A DNA stretch of 64,000 bases from JAAYCI01 sp964370165 (GCA_964370165.1 CAYJIG010000001.1:73868-137867); one strand, 5' to 3'; positions 25,426 through 34,734 are shown, counted from the stretch's first letter. Numbers and translations are program-made. The notes: generated from the sequence alone by a model not told the origin.

Positions 25426-26148
25426 ATGGATATTATTGCAATGGCGTCCGGCAAGGGAGGCACAGGAAAAAGCACTGCGTCGGTTTATGTAGGCGCGGCA
25501 CTTGCCTCAATGGGCGATAAAGTGGTGTTGATTGAGTTATCTGCAGCTTTGCGCAGTGTGGATATCATAACAGGTATCAGCGAAAAAGTTGTGTTTGATA
25601 TTGAGGACGTGCTGAGTGGCAGGGTAGACCCAATGCGCGCAGTGGTGGAAAGTCCGTTGTATCCAAATCTTCATGTGCTTTCTGCACCGTATATCGGTGA
25701 TATCATTACTGTTTCTCGCCTGCAAGAGCTGATTGCATTTTTGCGGCCGGCTTTTGAATATATCATACTGGATGTAGGATATGGCTCGATGTTTGAAGTG
25801 GCGATGACGGTGAGCAATAGCTTGGTGATGGTGGCAACACCTGACCCGATAGCTTTACGAGATGCACGTACTTTACTGGATTCCAGCAAAAATTTACCAT
25901 CGCACCTGAGGCTGTTGATAAATAGAGTGAATCGGAATAGTGTGTTGCGTGATGGGATTTTGAAAGATTTAGACGAGGCCATTGATACGGTAGGAGTTCA
26001 GTTACTGGGTGTAATACCTGAAAGCATGGCAGTACAAAAAGCTACTGCACGTGGAGATACTTTAAGCCGGATGGATGTAGCGTGGCAGGTGTATATTGCT
26101 ATCGCCAAACGGATTAAGGGTGAAGATGTTCCGCTTGTATATCAATAA
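25426..26148 (+). CDS. MinD/ParA-family ATPase
   Basis: A 240-residue P-loop ATPase with the deviant Walker A GKGGTGKST (residues 9-17, signature Lys10 and catalytic Lys15). The switch I region ALRSVDI and switch II YIILDVGYG are looser than in canonical MinD (GLRNLD, DSPAG). The C-terminus (AIAKRIKGEDVPLVYQ) could form a short amphipathic helix but is not the standard MinD membrane-targeting sequence. It precedes an mgsA-type gene by 30 bases. In Clostridia mgsA is often found after minCDE and rodA, which suggests a remnant or divergent min locus, but minC and minE are absent here. Start ATG 25426 has CGGAGG upstream; upstream in-frame codons lie within the repeats. Confidence 0.85.
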   Translation: MDIIAMASGKGGTGKSTASVYVGAALASMGDKVVLIELSAALRSVDIITGISEKVVFDIEDVLSGRVDPMRAVVESPLYPNLHVLSAPYIGDIITVSRLQELIAFLRPAFEYIILDVGYGSMFEVAMTVSNSLVMVATPDPIALRDARTLLDSSKNLPSHLRLLINRVNRNSVLRDGILKDLDEAIDTVGVQLLGVIPESMAVQKATARGDTLSRMDVAWQVYIAIAKRIKGEDVPLVYQ

Positions 26149-26178
26149 AAGAAGCAACATGGAAAGAAGGAAAGTGGG

Positions 26179-26583
26179 ATGAATATAGCCCTAATAGCAC
26201 ATGACTCTAAGAAAGAATTGATGATGCAGTTTTGCACTGCTTATTCACGTACGCTTAGCCGGCATACCTTGGTTGCCACCGGCACCACAGGAAAAATGGT
26301 GGCGGAAGTGACGGGACTTCAGGTGCAACGGTTTATGTCGGGCACTCATGGTGGTGGCCAGCAGATTGCCGCACGTATTGCGTGTAATGAAATAGACTTG
26401 CTACTGTTTTTCCGTGATCCTATCAGCACAGACCCCGATCCAAACGAGCATAATTTGCTACGTTTGTGTGACATGCATAGCATTCCGGTGGCTACAAATA
26501 TTGCCACAGGTGAGGTTTTGATTCATGGACTTGAGCGTGGAGACCTTGACTGGCGTGATATTGTAAACCCTAAAAATAGATAA
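26179..26583 (+). CDS. mgsA: Methylglyoxal synthase homologue lacking the catalytic Asp
   Basis: A 134-residue protein colinear with MgsA, which converts dihydroxyacetone phosphate to methylglyoxal and phosphate. The phosphate-binding ALIAHD (H8, D9), ATGTTGK and LFFRDP (Asp80, equal to Asp91 in E. coli) and SIPVATNIAT are conserved. However GGDQQ, which holds the catalytic base (Asp71 in E. coli), reads GGGQQ here, with codon GGC in place of GAC/GAT. The loop that usually reads PHEPD or PHDPD is also changed to TDPDPNEH. Activity is therefore doubtful. It is probably co-transcribed with the MinD-like gene. Confidence 0.85.
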   Translation: MNIALIAHDSKKELMMQFCTAYSRTLSRHTLVATGTTGKMVAEVTGLQVQRFMSGTHGGGQQIAARIACNEIDLLLFFRDPISTDPDPNEHNLLRLCDMHSIPVATNIATGEVLIHGLERGDLDWRDIVNPKNR

Positions 26584-26605
26584 CACAATAAAATTATAGC
26601 GTAAT

Positions 26606-26640
26606 AAAAAACCCATTCCTTAACCGGAATGGGTTTTTGT
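26606..26640. terminator. Bidirectional terminator
   Basis: AAAAACCCATTCC pairs with GGAATGGGTTTTT around a short loop, between converging operons. Confidence 0.9.
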
Positions 26641-27249
26641 GTGTGTAGATTTGTTTTTTAGAAAAGAAGCTAGCTTAAATACTAAAGGATAAAAAAGCGA
26701 AAAAACACAAAGTAAAAGCCCGGGACATATTAAAAAGGCTAATAAATCTCGCAGCGTTGGAACAAAATAATAAGTAAAATGAAGGGAAGGATTTAACTCG
26801 ATGAAAGAAATATCCACGTTATTACCGCCGGAAGTGCCAAGATCTATCCGAAGGCTGTGTACCTCCCCGATAGGAAGAGTGTATAAGTAGCTTCCATCAG
26901 ACTGTGGAGAGCCGATGATGCGATTTTGTAAAGAAAACCCCTGCTGTGCGCTGCGTGTATAAAAAAGTTCCATCTCGCCCGGGTCGATATCAAAGTCGGC
27001 CTTCAGCCGAACCATCCGGACAGTAGTGTTGATATCGGTGAAAATAAGTTGTGGATCGGTGTTTTCCGTTGTGAATGTGCCGTGTTCGGAAACGGATAAA
27101 AACACAGGCTCGGCCGCAGTAGGCTCTAGGCTGGTAGCAGGATGAAGACCGTCGCCGATAAAATGCACAAAAGCAATGCAAAGCCACAAAACGACACAGG
27201 CGCAGTATAAAATTATCGCCCATTTTTTTGTGGGAAGCGTTTGTTTCAT
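26620..27249 (-). CDS. Two-TM membrane protein with extracytoplasmic beta-rich domain (module partner, copy C)
   Basis: A 209-residue protein of no family I recognise. An N-terminal membrane segment (about 10-30) is followed by about 120 residues of beta-rich extracytoplasmic sequence and a C-terminal membrane segment (about 168-195). It shares motifs with the products at 29268-29909 and 31966-32655: DPQLIF early in the domain, EMELFYT or equivalent, an HSLRIDLGTSGGN block, then LNPSLHFTYYFVPT before the last helix. Each follows a large GT-C-like gene. The beta pattern suggests a carbohydrate-binding-like sandwich, but this is inference. The last gene of the long leftward operon; its final bases overlap the terminator stem. 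Confidence 0.8.
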   Translation of the reverse strand: MKQTLPTKKWAIILYCACVVLWLCIAFVHFIGDGLHPATSLEPTAAEPVFLSVSEHGTFTTENTDPQLIFTDINTTVRMVRLKADFDIDPGEMELFYTRSAQQGFSLQNRIIGSPQSDGSYLYTLPIGEVHSLRIDLGTSGGNNVDISFIELNPSLHFTYYFVPTLRDLLAFLICPGLLLCVFSLFYPLVFKLASFLKNKSTHTKTHSG

Positions 27250-27306
27250 AAAACGTTCTCCTTTGTGCGTGCATGAAGACTACACGGCGTAAATATGTGG
27301 ATGGGT

Positions 27307-29271
27307 CTATACACGTGGGGTTAGTGTTACAGTGCGATTAGTGAGAAGAACAACATCGTAAAGATTGGTGTCGCCGTTTTGATAACTTTGCATACCATCG
27401 GAAAAAAGTGTGCTGTAATTTGCCACAAATTCGGCGTCGGCGTGTTCTATATACACCGTGGTTATGCCGTTTTCTATCAAATATGCCTGCCATTCATTCA
27501 CGGTTATTGCTCGGCGAATAGTGCTGCCATCTTCTTGTGGTATAGACAGTTGCATGAGGCCACTGAAACTGTAATCCAGCTGCCAGGGTAGCATCTCGTG
27601 GCAATACATAAACCAGCCTATGCCGGTGTCGCCGCTATAGACAAGGAAGGTTTTGCCGTTTGGGTCAAGCTCGGAGCGTATATCTTGGACATGTTGTGAA
27701 AATGTGTAGCGATAGCTGTATTCGCTCTGGTGTGCACCAAAGATGGTATAATGTGGCGGAACCATCAAAAAGACACGTAACAGAATGAAAAAAGAAGTAG
27801 CAATAAGGCCTAGTTTGCCGAGGGTGGCTTTTCCTAAAGATGCATTCGTGACGGAAACACTGAAAATTACCATGGCAGCAATCAGCCAGCCAATGTAATA
27901 TGGGAAGACATATCTGTCGTAGCTTTCGAAACCAAGGGCTTGCTCCGGCCGCAGGATATAAAGATAGCTCATGGTGACAAGGGCATACCATGCCACAAAG
28001 CCTAAAGAAGATAAAACGCCAAACGTGATACAGCGCTTGATATTGGCGACGAGTGGCCATAAAAATATGGAAAAAGCAAGTAAAAGGCATACCATAATGA
28101 AGATTATAAAGCCACTACCCAGCATGTTTCCGGGTGCCGTAAAGAAAAAGCGGACCATGGTGGTGGTGATAGTGGTGAAAAACTCGCTTTTTTCGGGGCT
28201 CAAGAGGTCGCTGATAAAAGCAAACGGCATGCTTGTCATGCTCATGGTGGCGGTACTGCCGGCAGTGTCCAAGATGATTGCATCGGGTGCAGAGTTTAGA
28301 TAAATTCCCCATCCGCCAAACGCTACGCTGATGCATCCTAGTGAAAATGCAAGATATAAAAATGCATTTTTCACAACGGTTTTATAAGTGGATTTTTTTG
28401 GCGTTTCCATGAAAAAGGCGTCAAAGAAAAACAAAACCGAGGCAACCAGCGCCAAGGCAAAACCGGTTTCTTTCGTTAAAGTGAGCAAAACTAGCGAGAT
28501 ACCGAGGGGTAAAAGGGTTTGCCATGTTTTTTTAGGCACGGAAAACCACACAGCCAGCGCACTGGCAAAAGCAAAGCCGAGCGGAATATCACCCAAGGTG
28601 TCAAGATATGCTTGGGATATTTTGGTGGCGTTTTGATAGTGGTAAAAAATAAACGGTGTGAGGACTAAAATTAGCATAATAGGGAATGCGGCGTTGTTAT
28701 GTTTTTTGTCGGTGAACGGGGCAAGTGCCGCCGACATCATGGCAAGTAAAAGCAAGTCTATGCCCACATATGTCTGCCATTCACGAAACTCTGCGCCGAA
28801 AAATTGGAACAGGTATCCCGGAATAATAGCGGCGGGCTTTTGCGTGGCAGTCCACGGCCAGCCAACCGGCGCAGTGACGTAAAATTCATCGTTCAGCTTC
28901 ATTAGCTTTGAGGCAGTGCCCCATAGGCTGAATTCGTCCCATCCGGTGAACATAGGCTGTTTTATCCATAAGAGTGTCATGAAAAGAATGCTTGCTAAAA
29001 CAAAAAACCAAAACCCGAAGCTTAAAGGTGGAAGTGTAGTTTTTTTGATGATGACACGATAAAAAAACCATACGGTGGAAAGTGCAGCCAAGCCGAAAAA
29101 TATCCATCCGCCCAGGCGTAAGAGGCCAAAACACCCAAACAAGCCCACCAGTATCACGCCACCGCCCAAAGCACACAGCGGGGCGAAAGATGGGTTTACT
29201 TTCTTTTGGACAAAAAATAGCGCTAAAACCAAAACAGCGGCAAATGTGATAAGAATCCGAGCGTCAGTCAT
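27307..29271 (-). CDS. Polytopic membrane protein, GT-C-like glycosyltransferase (copy C)
   Basis: A 654-residue protein with about a dozen hydrophobic helices and a soluble C-terminal domain of about 130 residues. The first large extracytoplasmic loop begins with TGWDEFSLWGTA (motif 111-118). Acidic residues in that loop are typical of GT-C enzymes, which use lipid-phosphate sugars on the outer face. The C-terminal domain (SGDTGIGWFMY ... VYIEHADAEFVANYSTLFSDG) matches those of the two paralogues upstream. I infer a GT-C glycosyltransferase; no exact family is recognised. Its ATG overlaps the stop of the preceding gene by 4 bases. Confidence 0.75.
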   Translation of the reverse strand: MTDARILITFAAVLVLALFFVQKKVNPSFAPLCALGGGVILVGLFGCFGLLRLGGWIFFGLAALSTVWFFYRVIIKKTTLPPLSFGFWFFVLASILFMTLLWIKQPMFTGWDEFSLWGTASKLMKLNDEFYVTAPVGWPWTATQKPAAIIPGYLFQFFGAEFREWQTYVGIDLLLLAMMSAALAPFTDKKHNNAAFPIMLILVLTPFIFYHYQNATKISQAYLDTLGDIPLGFAFASALAVWFSVPKKTWQTLLPLGISLVLLTLTKETGFALALVASVLFFFDAFFMETPKKSTYKTVVKNAFLYLAFSLGCISVAFGGWGIYLNSAPDAIILDTAGSTATMSMTSMPFAFISDLLSPEKSEFFTTITTTMVRFFFTAPGNMLGSGFIIFIMVCLLLAFSIFLWPLVANIKRCITFGVLSSLGFVAWYALVTMSYLYILRPEQALGFESYDRYVFPYYIGWLIAAMVIFSVSVTNASLGKATLGKLGLIATSFFILLRVFLMVPPHYTIFGAHQSEYSYRYTFSQHVQDIRSELDPNGKTFLVYSGDTGIGWFMYCHEMLPWQLDYSFSGLMQLSIPQEDGSTIRRAITVNEWQAYLIENGITTVYIEHADAEFVANYSTLFSDGMQSYQNGDTNLYDVVLLTNRTVTLTPRV

Positions 29272-29909
29272 TTATCATCACCTGCTTTTTTCTTATTTTT
29301 ACGAAACACAAAGAAAGAACGGCCGCTTTGGCGCATGGTGACAATAACACAGCTTAATAAAGCAGGTATGGTGAAAAGTGAAATGGCCTCGCCGGCAGTG
29401 GGGATGAAAAACATGTAAAAGGGACGTTTTGTGTTTATGATAATACTATTGACGGTGACAACATTACCCGCCTGTGTGCCGGGATCGATACGCAAAGACT
29501 GGCCACCGCCGGCAGGCAGATAAAATATAGAGTTTTCATCGTTGGTTGGGTATGCCATGGCACGCACGCTGTAGTCTTGTCCTGCAGGCGCCCAAAACGC
29601 AGTTACCATATTTGGTGGAAGGCTGTATGAAGCGGAAAATGTGAGCGTGTCTACGGAAATGGAAGCATCGTTTAATATCATGCGTGGGTCGCTACCGTAA
29701 CAATATAGGGTGTTTTCGCCGGTGATTTCCATGTCATAAAGGGTGAAATCGGATATGCTGAGATGCTTTTCTTGTAAGGTACCGTTTGAATAGTATATCT
29801 GATTCAAGGCAAACTGCCCGAGATGCACCAGTAAAAATAAAAGCAAAGCCATCATATATATAAATAAAGTGACGGCAATACCCATATGGTTTCGGAAAAG
29901 CTTTTTCAA
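29268..29909 (-). CDS. Two-TM membrane protein with extracytoplasmic beta-rich domain (module partner, copy B)
   Basis: A 213-residue paralogue of the proteins at 26620-27249 and 31966-32655: N-terminal membrane segment (about 10-30), extracytoplasmic domain with DPRMIL, FYLPAGGGQSLRIDPGTQAGN and SIIINTKRPFYMFFIPT, then a C-terminal membrane segment and a basic cytoplasmic tail. The start is TTG at 29909 with AAGGAG upstream. It lies between two GT-C-like genes and overlaps the next one by 4 bases. Function unknown; presumably an accessory to the membrane enzyme encoded beside it. Confidence 0.78.
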   Translation of the reverse strand: MKKLFRNHMGIAVTLFIYMMALLLFLLVHLGQFALNQIYYSNGTLQEKHLSISDFTLYDMEITGENTLYCYGSDPRMILNDASISVDTLTFSASYSLPPNMVTAFWAPAGQDYSVRAMAYPTNDENSIFYLPAGGGQSLRIDPGTQAGNVVTVNSIIINTKRPFYMFFIPTAGEAISLFTIPALLSCVIVTMRQSGRSFFVFRKNKKKAGDDK

Positions 29910-29937
29910 GAGTGATAGTCTCCTTGTGTAATAGTCT

Positions 29938-31938
29938 TTATCCCTGCATTACTAAAGTAAACAGTCCGCTATCGCCAAGACGATACAAAGCGGGGCCGTC
30001 GCCGGTATAGTCTTGTAGGCCGTCTTCAAAAAGCTCGCTGTAATGCGTGATAAAAGTGTCATCCAGGCTGTCGATTAAAATGTAATCACAGTCGTTTTCA
30101 GTAATATACTGCCTGATATCTTCCAAAGTTATGCCATACTCTCCAATAACAGAAGGTGGTGCAATATTGCCGCCACCGGTGATGCTATACTCTAAAACAA
30201 TGGGCAAAAGATGATAGTGCCAGCGCATATATTGGCTACCGTCACCGGTTTGGCTGACAAAAAACACATTGCTTTCGGGCTCTATAACGGCGGCGTATTC
30301 CTTTGCGGTAGCTTGCTCTTTTATTTCGGTGGCGTAGGCACTGCTTGGATAGTCCAGTATCGAGTATCCACTGCGCACAAATGTATTGGTACGCAGTAGC
30401 ATGAAAATAGTGATGCAAAGAAGTAGCCCGGTGCCGACTTTTCGCATAGCGTGTGTGGCGTATTTTGCCGAGAGTGCAAGAAAAAGCAAGCCCAGCATCA
30501 TCATGCCGACAGTGAATGTGCCGGTATATCGTGCATAGTCAAATATGCCTTCGTCTCTTGTGTGGCTGAAGTAGGCGTACACCACAAGTAACATAAAGTG
30601 AAAAGCTAAAAATCCGCCTAAAAGTAGCGTGCCACTCAATATCACCCTAAGGCGAAAACGACGTTTTTTATAGCAAACAGCGGCCAACACAAAAAGTGCG
30701 ACTATGAACAGTAAAGTGACAAGGCCGGTGCCTATCATGCTGACGTTGTAAACTCCGCTTCGGCCGGTGAAGCTGGAGATAAGCTCGTTCACAACGCGGT
30801 AGTAGTTTTCACTTTTTGGAAGAATACCCAGTAGTTCCTGCACAGCCAAAGATAAAGCATTAGACAAAGGCTCGTTTGTCTGGTTTCCGCCATAAAACGG
30901 GTTTTGAGCCACGGCGGCGGCGCTGTGGTTTTGCCATGATAAATAAGTAATGGTAGGGGCTAAAAAGTAAACTGCGGAAAAAAACAAGCCAAAAACCAGA
31001 TGTCGATACTTTTGTTTTGGTGCAAACGAAAAATATCGGGTCTGTAAATCGGGGTAATGTTTTGAAGAGAAAAACAAAGTGTCTGCGGCCATTATGCCAG
31101 CGGCCACCAGCGCAACGGGAAAGACGTTGTCTTTTGTTAAAGCCAGCGCACACAACGGTAAAAGCACCTGCCATCGGCATGGTTTACGAGCGTGAACAGA
31201 GGCAAAGTACATTGCTAAAACGCCACCGAATAGCATGCCTGCAGGCAGGTCTGCGTATGAAGTCAGCCATGTGGTGTGAAAATAAACAGTGTGGTATGGC
31301 ACGGTGAAGAAAAACGGAACCAGCATGCCGGCTGTCATCAGAGGAATAGCGATCTTCCATTGGCGGCGGCCAAAAGGTGCTAAAAGTGCCGAAACACAGG
31401 AAATCATCAGTATGCCATATCCCCAGTAAACTGCCCACGGCTGAAAAGATGACGAAAAAAACTGAACAAACCAGCCCAAAACAGGAAGGCCAGGAAACTG
31501 GGTGGATGTCCAGCGAAAGCCTACCTCGCCGCTGACGTTGGCCCATGTGTACATTTCACCGGTTTGTTTCATTAGTTTTGGGGCAACACCCCAAAAGACA
31601 AACTCATCCCAATCGCTTAACAATGGCTGACGAATACCTAAGTAGACGAGTAACAAAAGAGAAAGTCCTACAAACATTAAAAAACCAAAAGAGGTCATTT
31701 TCAGTAAAAGGGCTTTTCCGCCACGTTTTAAAAAGGCGTATATGGCTAAAGTAAAACACAAAGCATAAAATATCCATACAGATAAAGTAAGCACGCCCAT
31801 AATGCCGGCAATAGAAAAATATATCATCGCAGACGATATGGCTAAAAGAGGCGCAAAAGCACTGCTAACACCACGTAGCGAAGTGAAAAAAAGACAAAGA
31901 GCGCATAATGCGATAAAACTGATGCAGACACTCAGCAT
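29938..31938 (-). CDS. Polytopic membrane protein, GT-C-like glycosyltransferase (copy B)
   Basis: A 666-residue paralogue of the 27307 and 32655 products. The WDEFVFWG motif lies at 110-117 at the start of the first extracytoplasmic loop. About twelve hydrophobic helices follow. The C-terminal soluble domain has VSQTGDGSQYMRW and LIDSLDDTFITHYSELFEDGLQDY. AAGGAG precedes the ATG at 31938. Predicted to sit in the cytoplasmic membrane and transfer a sugar from a lipid carrier; donor and acceptor are unknown. Confidence 0.75.
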   Translation of the reverse strand: MLSVCISFIALCALCLFFTSLRGVSSAFAPLLAISSAMIYFSIAGIMGVLTLSVWIFYALCFTLAIYAFLKRGGKALLLKMTSFGFLMFVGLSLLLLVYLGIRQPLLSDWDEFVFWGVAPKLMKQTGEMYTWANVSGEVGFRWTSTQFPGLPVLGWFVQFFSSSFQPWAVYWGYGILMISCVSALLAPFGRRQWKIAIPLMTAGMLVPFFFTVPYHTVYFHTTWLTSYADLPAGMLFGGVLAMYFASVHARKPCRWQVLLPLCALALTKDNVFPVALVAAGIMAADTLFFSSKHYPDLQTRYFSFAPKQKYRHLVFGLFFSAVYFLAPTITYLSWQNHSAAAVAQNPFYGGNQTNEPLSNALSLAVQELLGILPKSENYYRVVNELISSFTGRSGVYNVSMIGTGLVTLLFIVALFVLAAVCYKKRRFRLRVILSGTLLLGGFLAFHFMLLVVYAYFSHTRDEGIFDYARYTGTFTVGMMMLGLLFLALSAKYATHAMRKVGTGLLLCITIFMLLRTNTFVRSGYSILDYPSSAYATEIKEQATAKEYAAVIEPESNVFFVSQTGDGSQYMRWHYHLLPIVLEYSITGGGNIAPPSVIGEYGITLEDIRQYITENDCDYILIDSLDDTFITHYSELFEDGLQDYTGDGPALYRLGDSGLFTLVMQG

Positions 31939-31965
31939 AAATAGTGCGCTCCTTTCAGGAAAATG

Positions 31966-32655
31966 TTAAGATGGATCTTTGCCGGAAAACGAATTTTCCC
32001 ACCTGGTATCAAAGCGACGACGCTGTAATAGCGGCGAGACGATTTGATATATTTCAAGCAACACAGCCCAAGCAAAGATGGGGCCTATCAGTAAAAATGC
32101 TATTTCTAAAGCATCGGGTACAAAATAGCTTAAAGCAGAAACTTCTGGGTTTAGTGTCATGGAATCTACCTGCCAATACACCCCTGCCAGGCTGGCGGGA
32201 TCAAACCGCAGAGAGTAAACATTTTTACCGTGTAAATCAAATACCCAGCTGTTATCACCGGATTTTTGCGCCCAGATTTTATGCTCTTCACTGAAAGAAT
32301 CGTTTGGCGTTTCGGTGTAGTACACAGCCATCTCGCCACTGCCACGACCTACAAGATTGCCGCTGAAAACAAACTGGTTTACTACTTGTCCGTCTGGAAA
32401 ATAAAAAATCAGTTGCGGGTCAGGGTCGGTGGTGATGAACCACGGGTCTTTATCAAATTCTTCGGCACTTGCAGGCGCAAGCAGGCCATATTGGTCACCG
32501 GAGTCGTAAAAATGTAGTGTTTGTGTGGCGAGGGTACCGTTTTGTATGCGTAAAACGTCTCTTAAAAGAAACCCGCCACAGTATAATAGCCATATAACGG
32601 CGGCCGAAATAAAGCAAATCGGTAGTAAGTATCGGGTGTGCATCTGCTTTTTCAT
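31966..32655 (-). CDS. Two-TM membrane protein with extracytoplasmic beta-rich domain (module partner, copy A)
   Basis: A 229-residue member of the same small family: N-terminal helix (about 8-30), domain with DPQLIFYF, GEMAVYYTE and VYSLRFDPASLAG, then SYFVPDALEIAFLLIGPIF as the last membrane segment. Its ATG touches the stop codon of the GT-C gene before it, and GGGAGG lies inside that gene's end, so translation is coupled. The three small proteins are clearly diverged from one another (only motif-level identity), so the triplication is not recent. Confidence 0.8.
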   Translation of the reverse strand: MKKQMHTRYLLPICFISAAVIWLLYCGGFLLRDVLRIQNGTLATQTLHFYDSGDQYGLLAPASAEEFDKDPWFITTDPDPQLIFYFPDGQVVNQFVFSGNLVGRGSGEMAVYYTETPNDSFSEEHKIWAQKSGDNSWVFDLHGKNVYSLRFDPASLAGVYWQVDSMTLNPEVSALSYFVPDALEIAFLLIGPIFAWAVLLEIYQIVSPLLQRRRFDTRWENSFSGKDPS

Positions 32656-34691
32656 TATGAAGCACCTCCCGAAGAGTTTGTGCTTTCTTGCGGAACAAAC
32701 TCACACATCTCGCCGTCCCATTGGACGCTATAGTAGCAGTGGCCGACAGCATCCGGATCGGTTGCGCTCCAGCCATTTAGGTTATCAGAAAACATGAATG
32801 AAAAATCCGAAAGAAAATATTCGTCTACAGAATCTATTAAAATATGGGTGACATTTTCTTGCTTTAAAAACCTGGCAAAATCTTCGGGACTGGTGCTGAT
32901 ACCCTCCGCCGCAAGTGCGGAAGTGGCATTGCCGTGCAAAATAGGAGTGCCTTCGTCGTCGGTTATAACAGTGCCGGACATGTCGGTGAGGTAGCCGCCA
33001 TACAAAAGACTGCGCACGGCGGCAAGCTCGTATCCAAACATATAAAACCTGCTACCGTCGTCGCCTTGGCTGACAATATACACAGTATCCTCGGGCATAG
33101 CACCCTGGCTTACCGCGGCGTCTACAGTGGATTGCACGGATAGGCGCTCGGTATATTGTGAGGCAGAAACCCTTAAAAAGTTTGCCTGCCAATTAAACGG
33201 GATGGCAACTGTGAGTATAAGGCATATAGAAACTAAGCTACAAACTACCTGTGCAGTACGCGAGCGGTAAAAACTGGCCTTTGGATGGGTGGCGGAAGAT
33301 GCCAAAATGGTGAGAGCGCCCATAAGCCACGCTATCCAAAACGGAGATATATATCGGGTGTAGTCTTTTAAGACCAAAGCTTCCTGAGGCTGGAAAATAA
33401 GCCCGTATGTGAAGATGTTGAAAATATAAAACGCTGCAAAAAATAAAGACATGCCAAGAGTGAACACGACAACTTTGCGCTGTTGTCTACGGGTAGGTGA
33501 AAACACAAACGCAAGCACAGAGATAAGTAAAATGATGCACAAAACTACCATGCCGGAGCCTACAACAGAAACAGGATGTGTGAAAAGTGCGCTCATCATC
33601 TTCTCAAGTACAACAGAAAACTGGTCGCTACGATTAATGCCAAACAGCATTTGTGTGCCTGTGATAAGCAGGCCTACAGGACTTAACGTGCTGCCTTGTG
33701 AGCCGAAATTCAGGCGATCTGTAGCGGTGGCAAGGCTGAAGTGCCAAGACCATAGTAAATATATTGCGAAGATGATAACAGTACCTAAAATAAAAAAGGC
33801 AAGCACTACCCATGATTTCTGTAAGCGGCCAATGGACAGCTGTTGTCTGTGGCAGAAAAATAAATCAAGGCACGCTACGGCCAGTGCAATCAAAGCAAAG
33901 GCAAAGCCCATGTCTTTTATTAAAGTTAAAGCGGCGATAAGTACAAAGAAAGATAAAAATGTGGATAGAGTCTTGTCTTTTTGGGTAAGATAAAAGCATA
34001 AAGTGCCACCAAAAACCATGGCTAAAGGCAAATCGGCCATGCAGACAAAATATGTCCATTGCATTTGACCGGCGGATGTGGTCAGTGGAAAAAATAGCGG
34101 AATGAAGAAAAGTGATAAAAGCATTAAAACTGATGTGCTTTTGCTTTTGTGCCACAAAGCGGCAGGAACGGCCATACAAGCTAAATAAAGCACCATATAT
34201 CCCGCAATGTAGGAAGCGTCGGAAAACGAGCCGAAAAACTGGAGCATGTATGCGAATACAATAATCCCCGGCTGGTAGCTGCGTGCAATAAGGCTACTGC
34301 GTGCAGTGGTATAAAGCTCGTCGTTTTGCACGGTGACTTTTGCGGCAGTGCCCCAAAAAGTGAACTCGTCCCAGTGTGTCAGCATCGGGTTTGTGAAAAT
34401 GCAATAAATTAAAAACAAAACACTACCCAGCACAAAAAAAGTGAAACCTACAGAAAAAAGACGGAAAAAATCTTTTTTTGTTCTAAAAACAGTGTAAATA
34501 AAAGCGGCGGCGGACAAAATATACCATACATATCCGCCGATAGTAAGAAAACCTAAAACACCAAACAAAGAAAAAAAGCACATTGCAACAGCGCAAGATA
34601 AAAGAGGTGTCCATGAAGAAGAGCGTCGTAATACATGCGCTAAAAACAAAGAAAACGAGGCCAAAGAGGCTATCCCGGCGAAAACACTCAT
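32655..34691 (-). CDS. Polytopic membrane protein, GT-C-like glycosyltransferase (copy A)
   Basis: A 678-residue protein with the same plan as the two copies downstream: about twelve helices, THWDEFTFWGTA at the start of the first outer loop (motif about 107-114) and a soluble C-terminal domain with VSQGDDGSRFYMFGYEL and LIDSVDEYFLSDFSFMFSDN. I start at 34691 because AGGAGGTG lies 7 bases upstream; an upstream ATG at 34715 lies before that site. First of the three GT-C/partner modules in the operon. Confidence 0.75.
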   Translation of the reverse strand: MSVFAGIASLASFSLFLAHVLRRSSSWTPLLSCAVAMCFFSLFGVLGFLTIGGYVWYILSAAAFIYTVFRTKKDFFRLFSVGFTFFVLGSVLFLIYCIFTNPMLTHWDEFTFWGTAAKVTVQNDELYTTARSSLIARSYQPGIIVFAYMLQFFGSFSDASYIAGYMVLYLACMAVPAALWHKSKSTSVLMLLSLFFIPLFFPLTTSAGQMQWTYFVCMADLPLAMVFGGTLCFYLTQKDKTLSTFLSFFVLIAALTLIKDMGFAFALIALAVACLDLFFCHRQQLSIGRLQKSWVVLAFFILGTVIIFAIYLLWSWHFSLATATDRLNFGSQGSTLSPVGLLITGTQMLFGINRSDQFSVVLEKMMSALFTHPVSVVGSGMVVLCIILLISVLAFVFSPTRRQQRKVVVFTLGMSLFFAAFYIFNIFTYGLIFQPQEALVLKDYTRYISPFWIAWLMGALTILASSATHPKASFYRSRTAQVVCSLVSICLILTVAIPFNWQANFLRVSASQYTERLSVQSTVDAAVSQGAMPEDTVYIVSQGDDGSRFYMFGYELAAVRSLLYGGYLTDMSGTVITDDEGTPILHGNATSALAAEGISTSPEDFARFLKQENVTHILIDSVDEYFLSDFSFMFSDNLNGWSATDPDAVGHCYYSVQWDGEMCEFVPQESTNSSGGAS

Positions 34692-34734
34692 ATCACGACA
34701 CCTCCTATATAGCAATTTCTGTACAGTATGAAAA

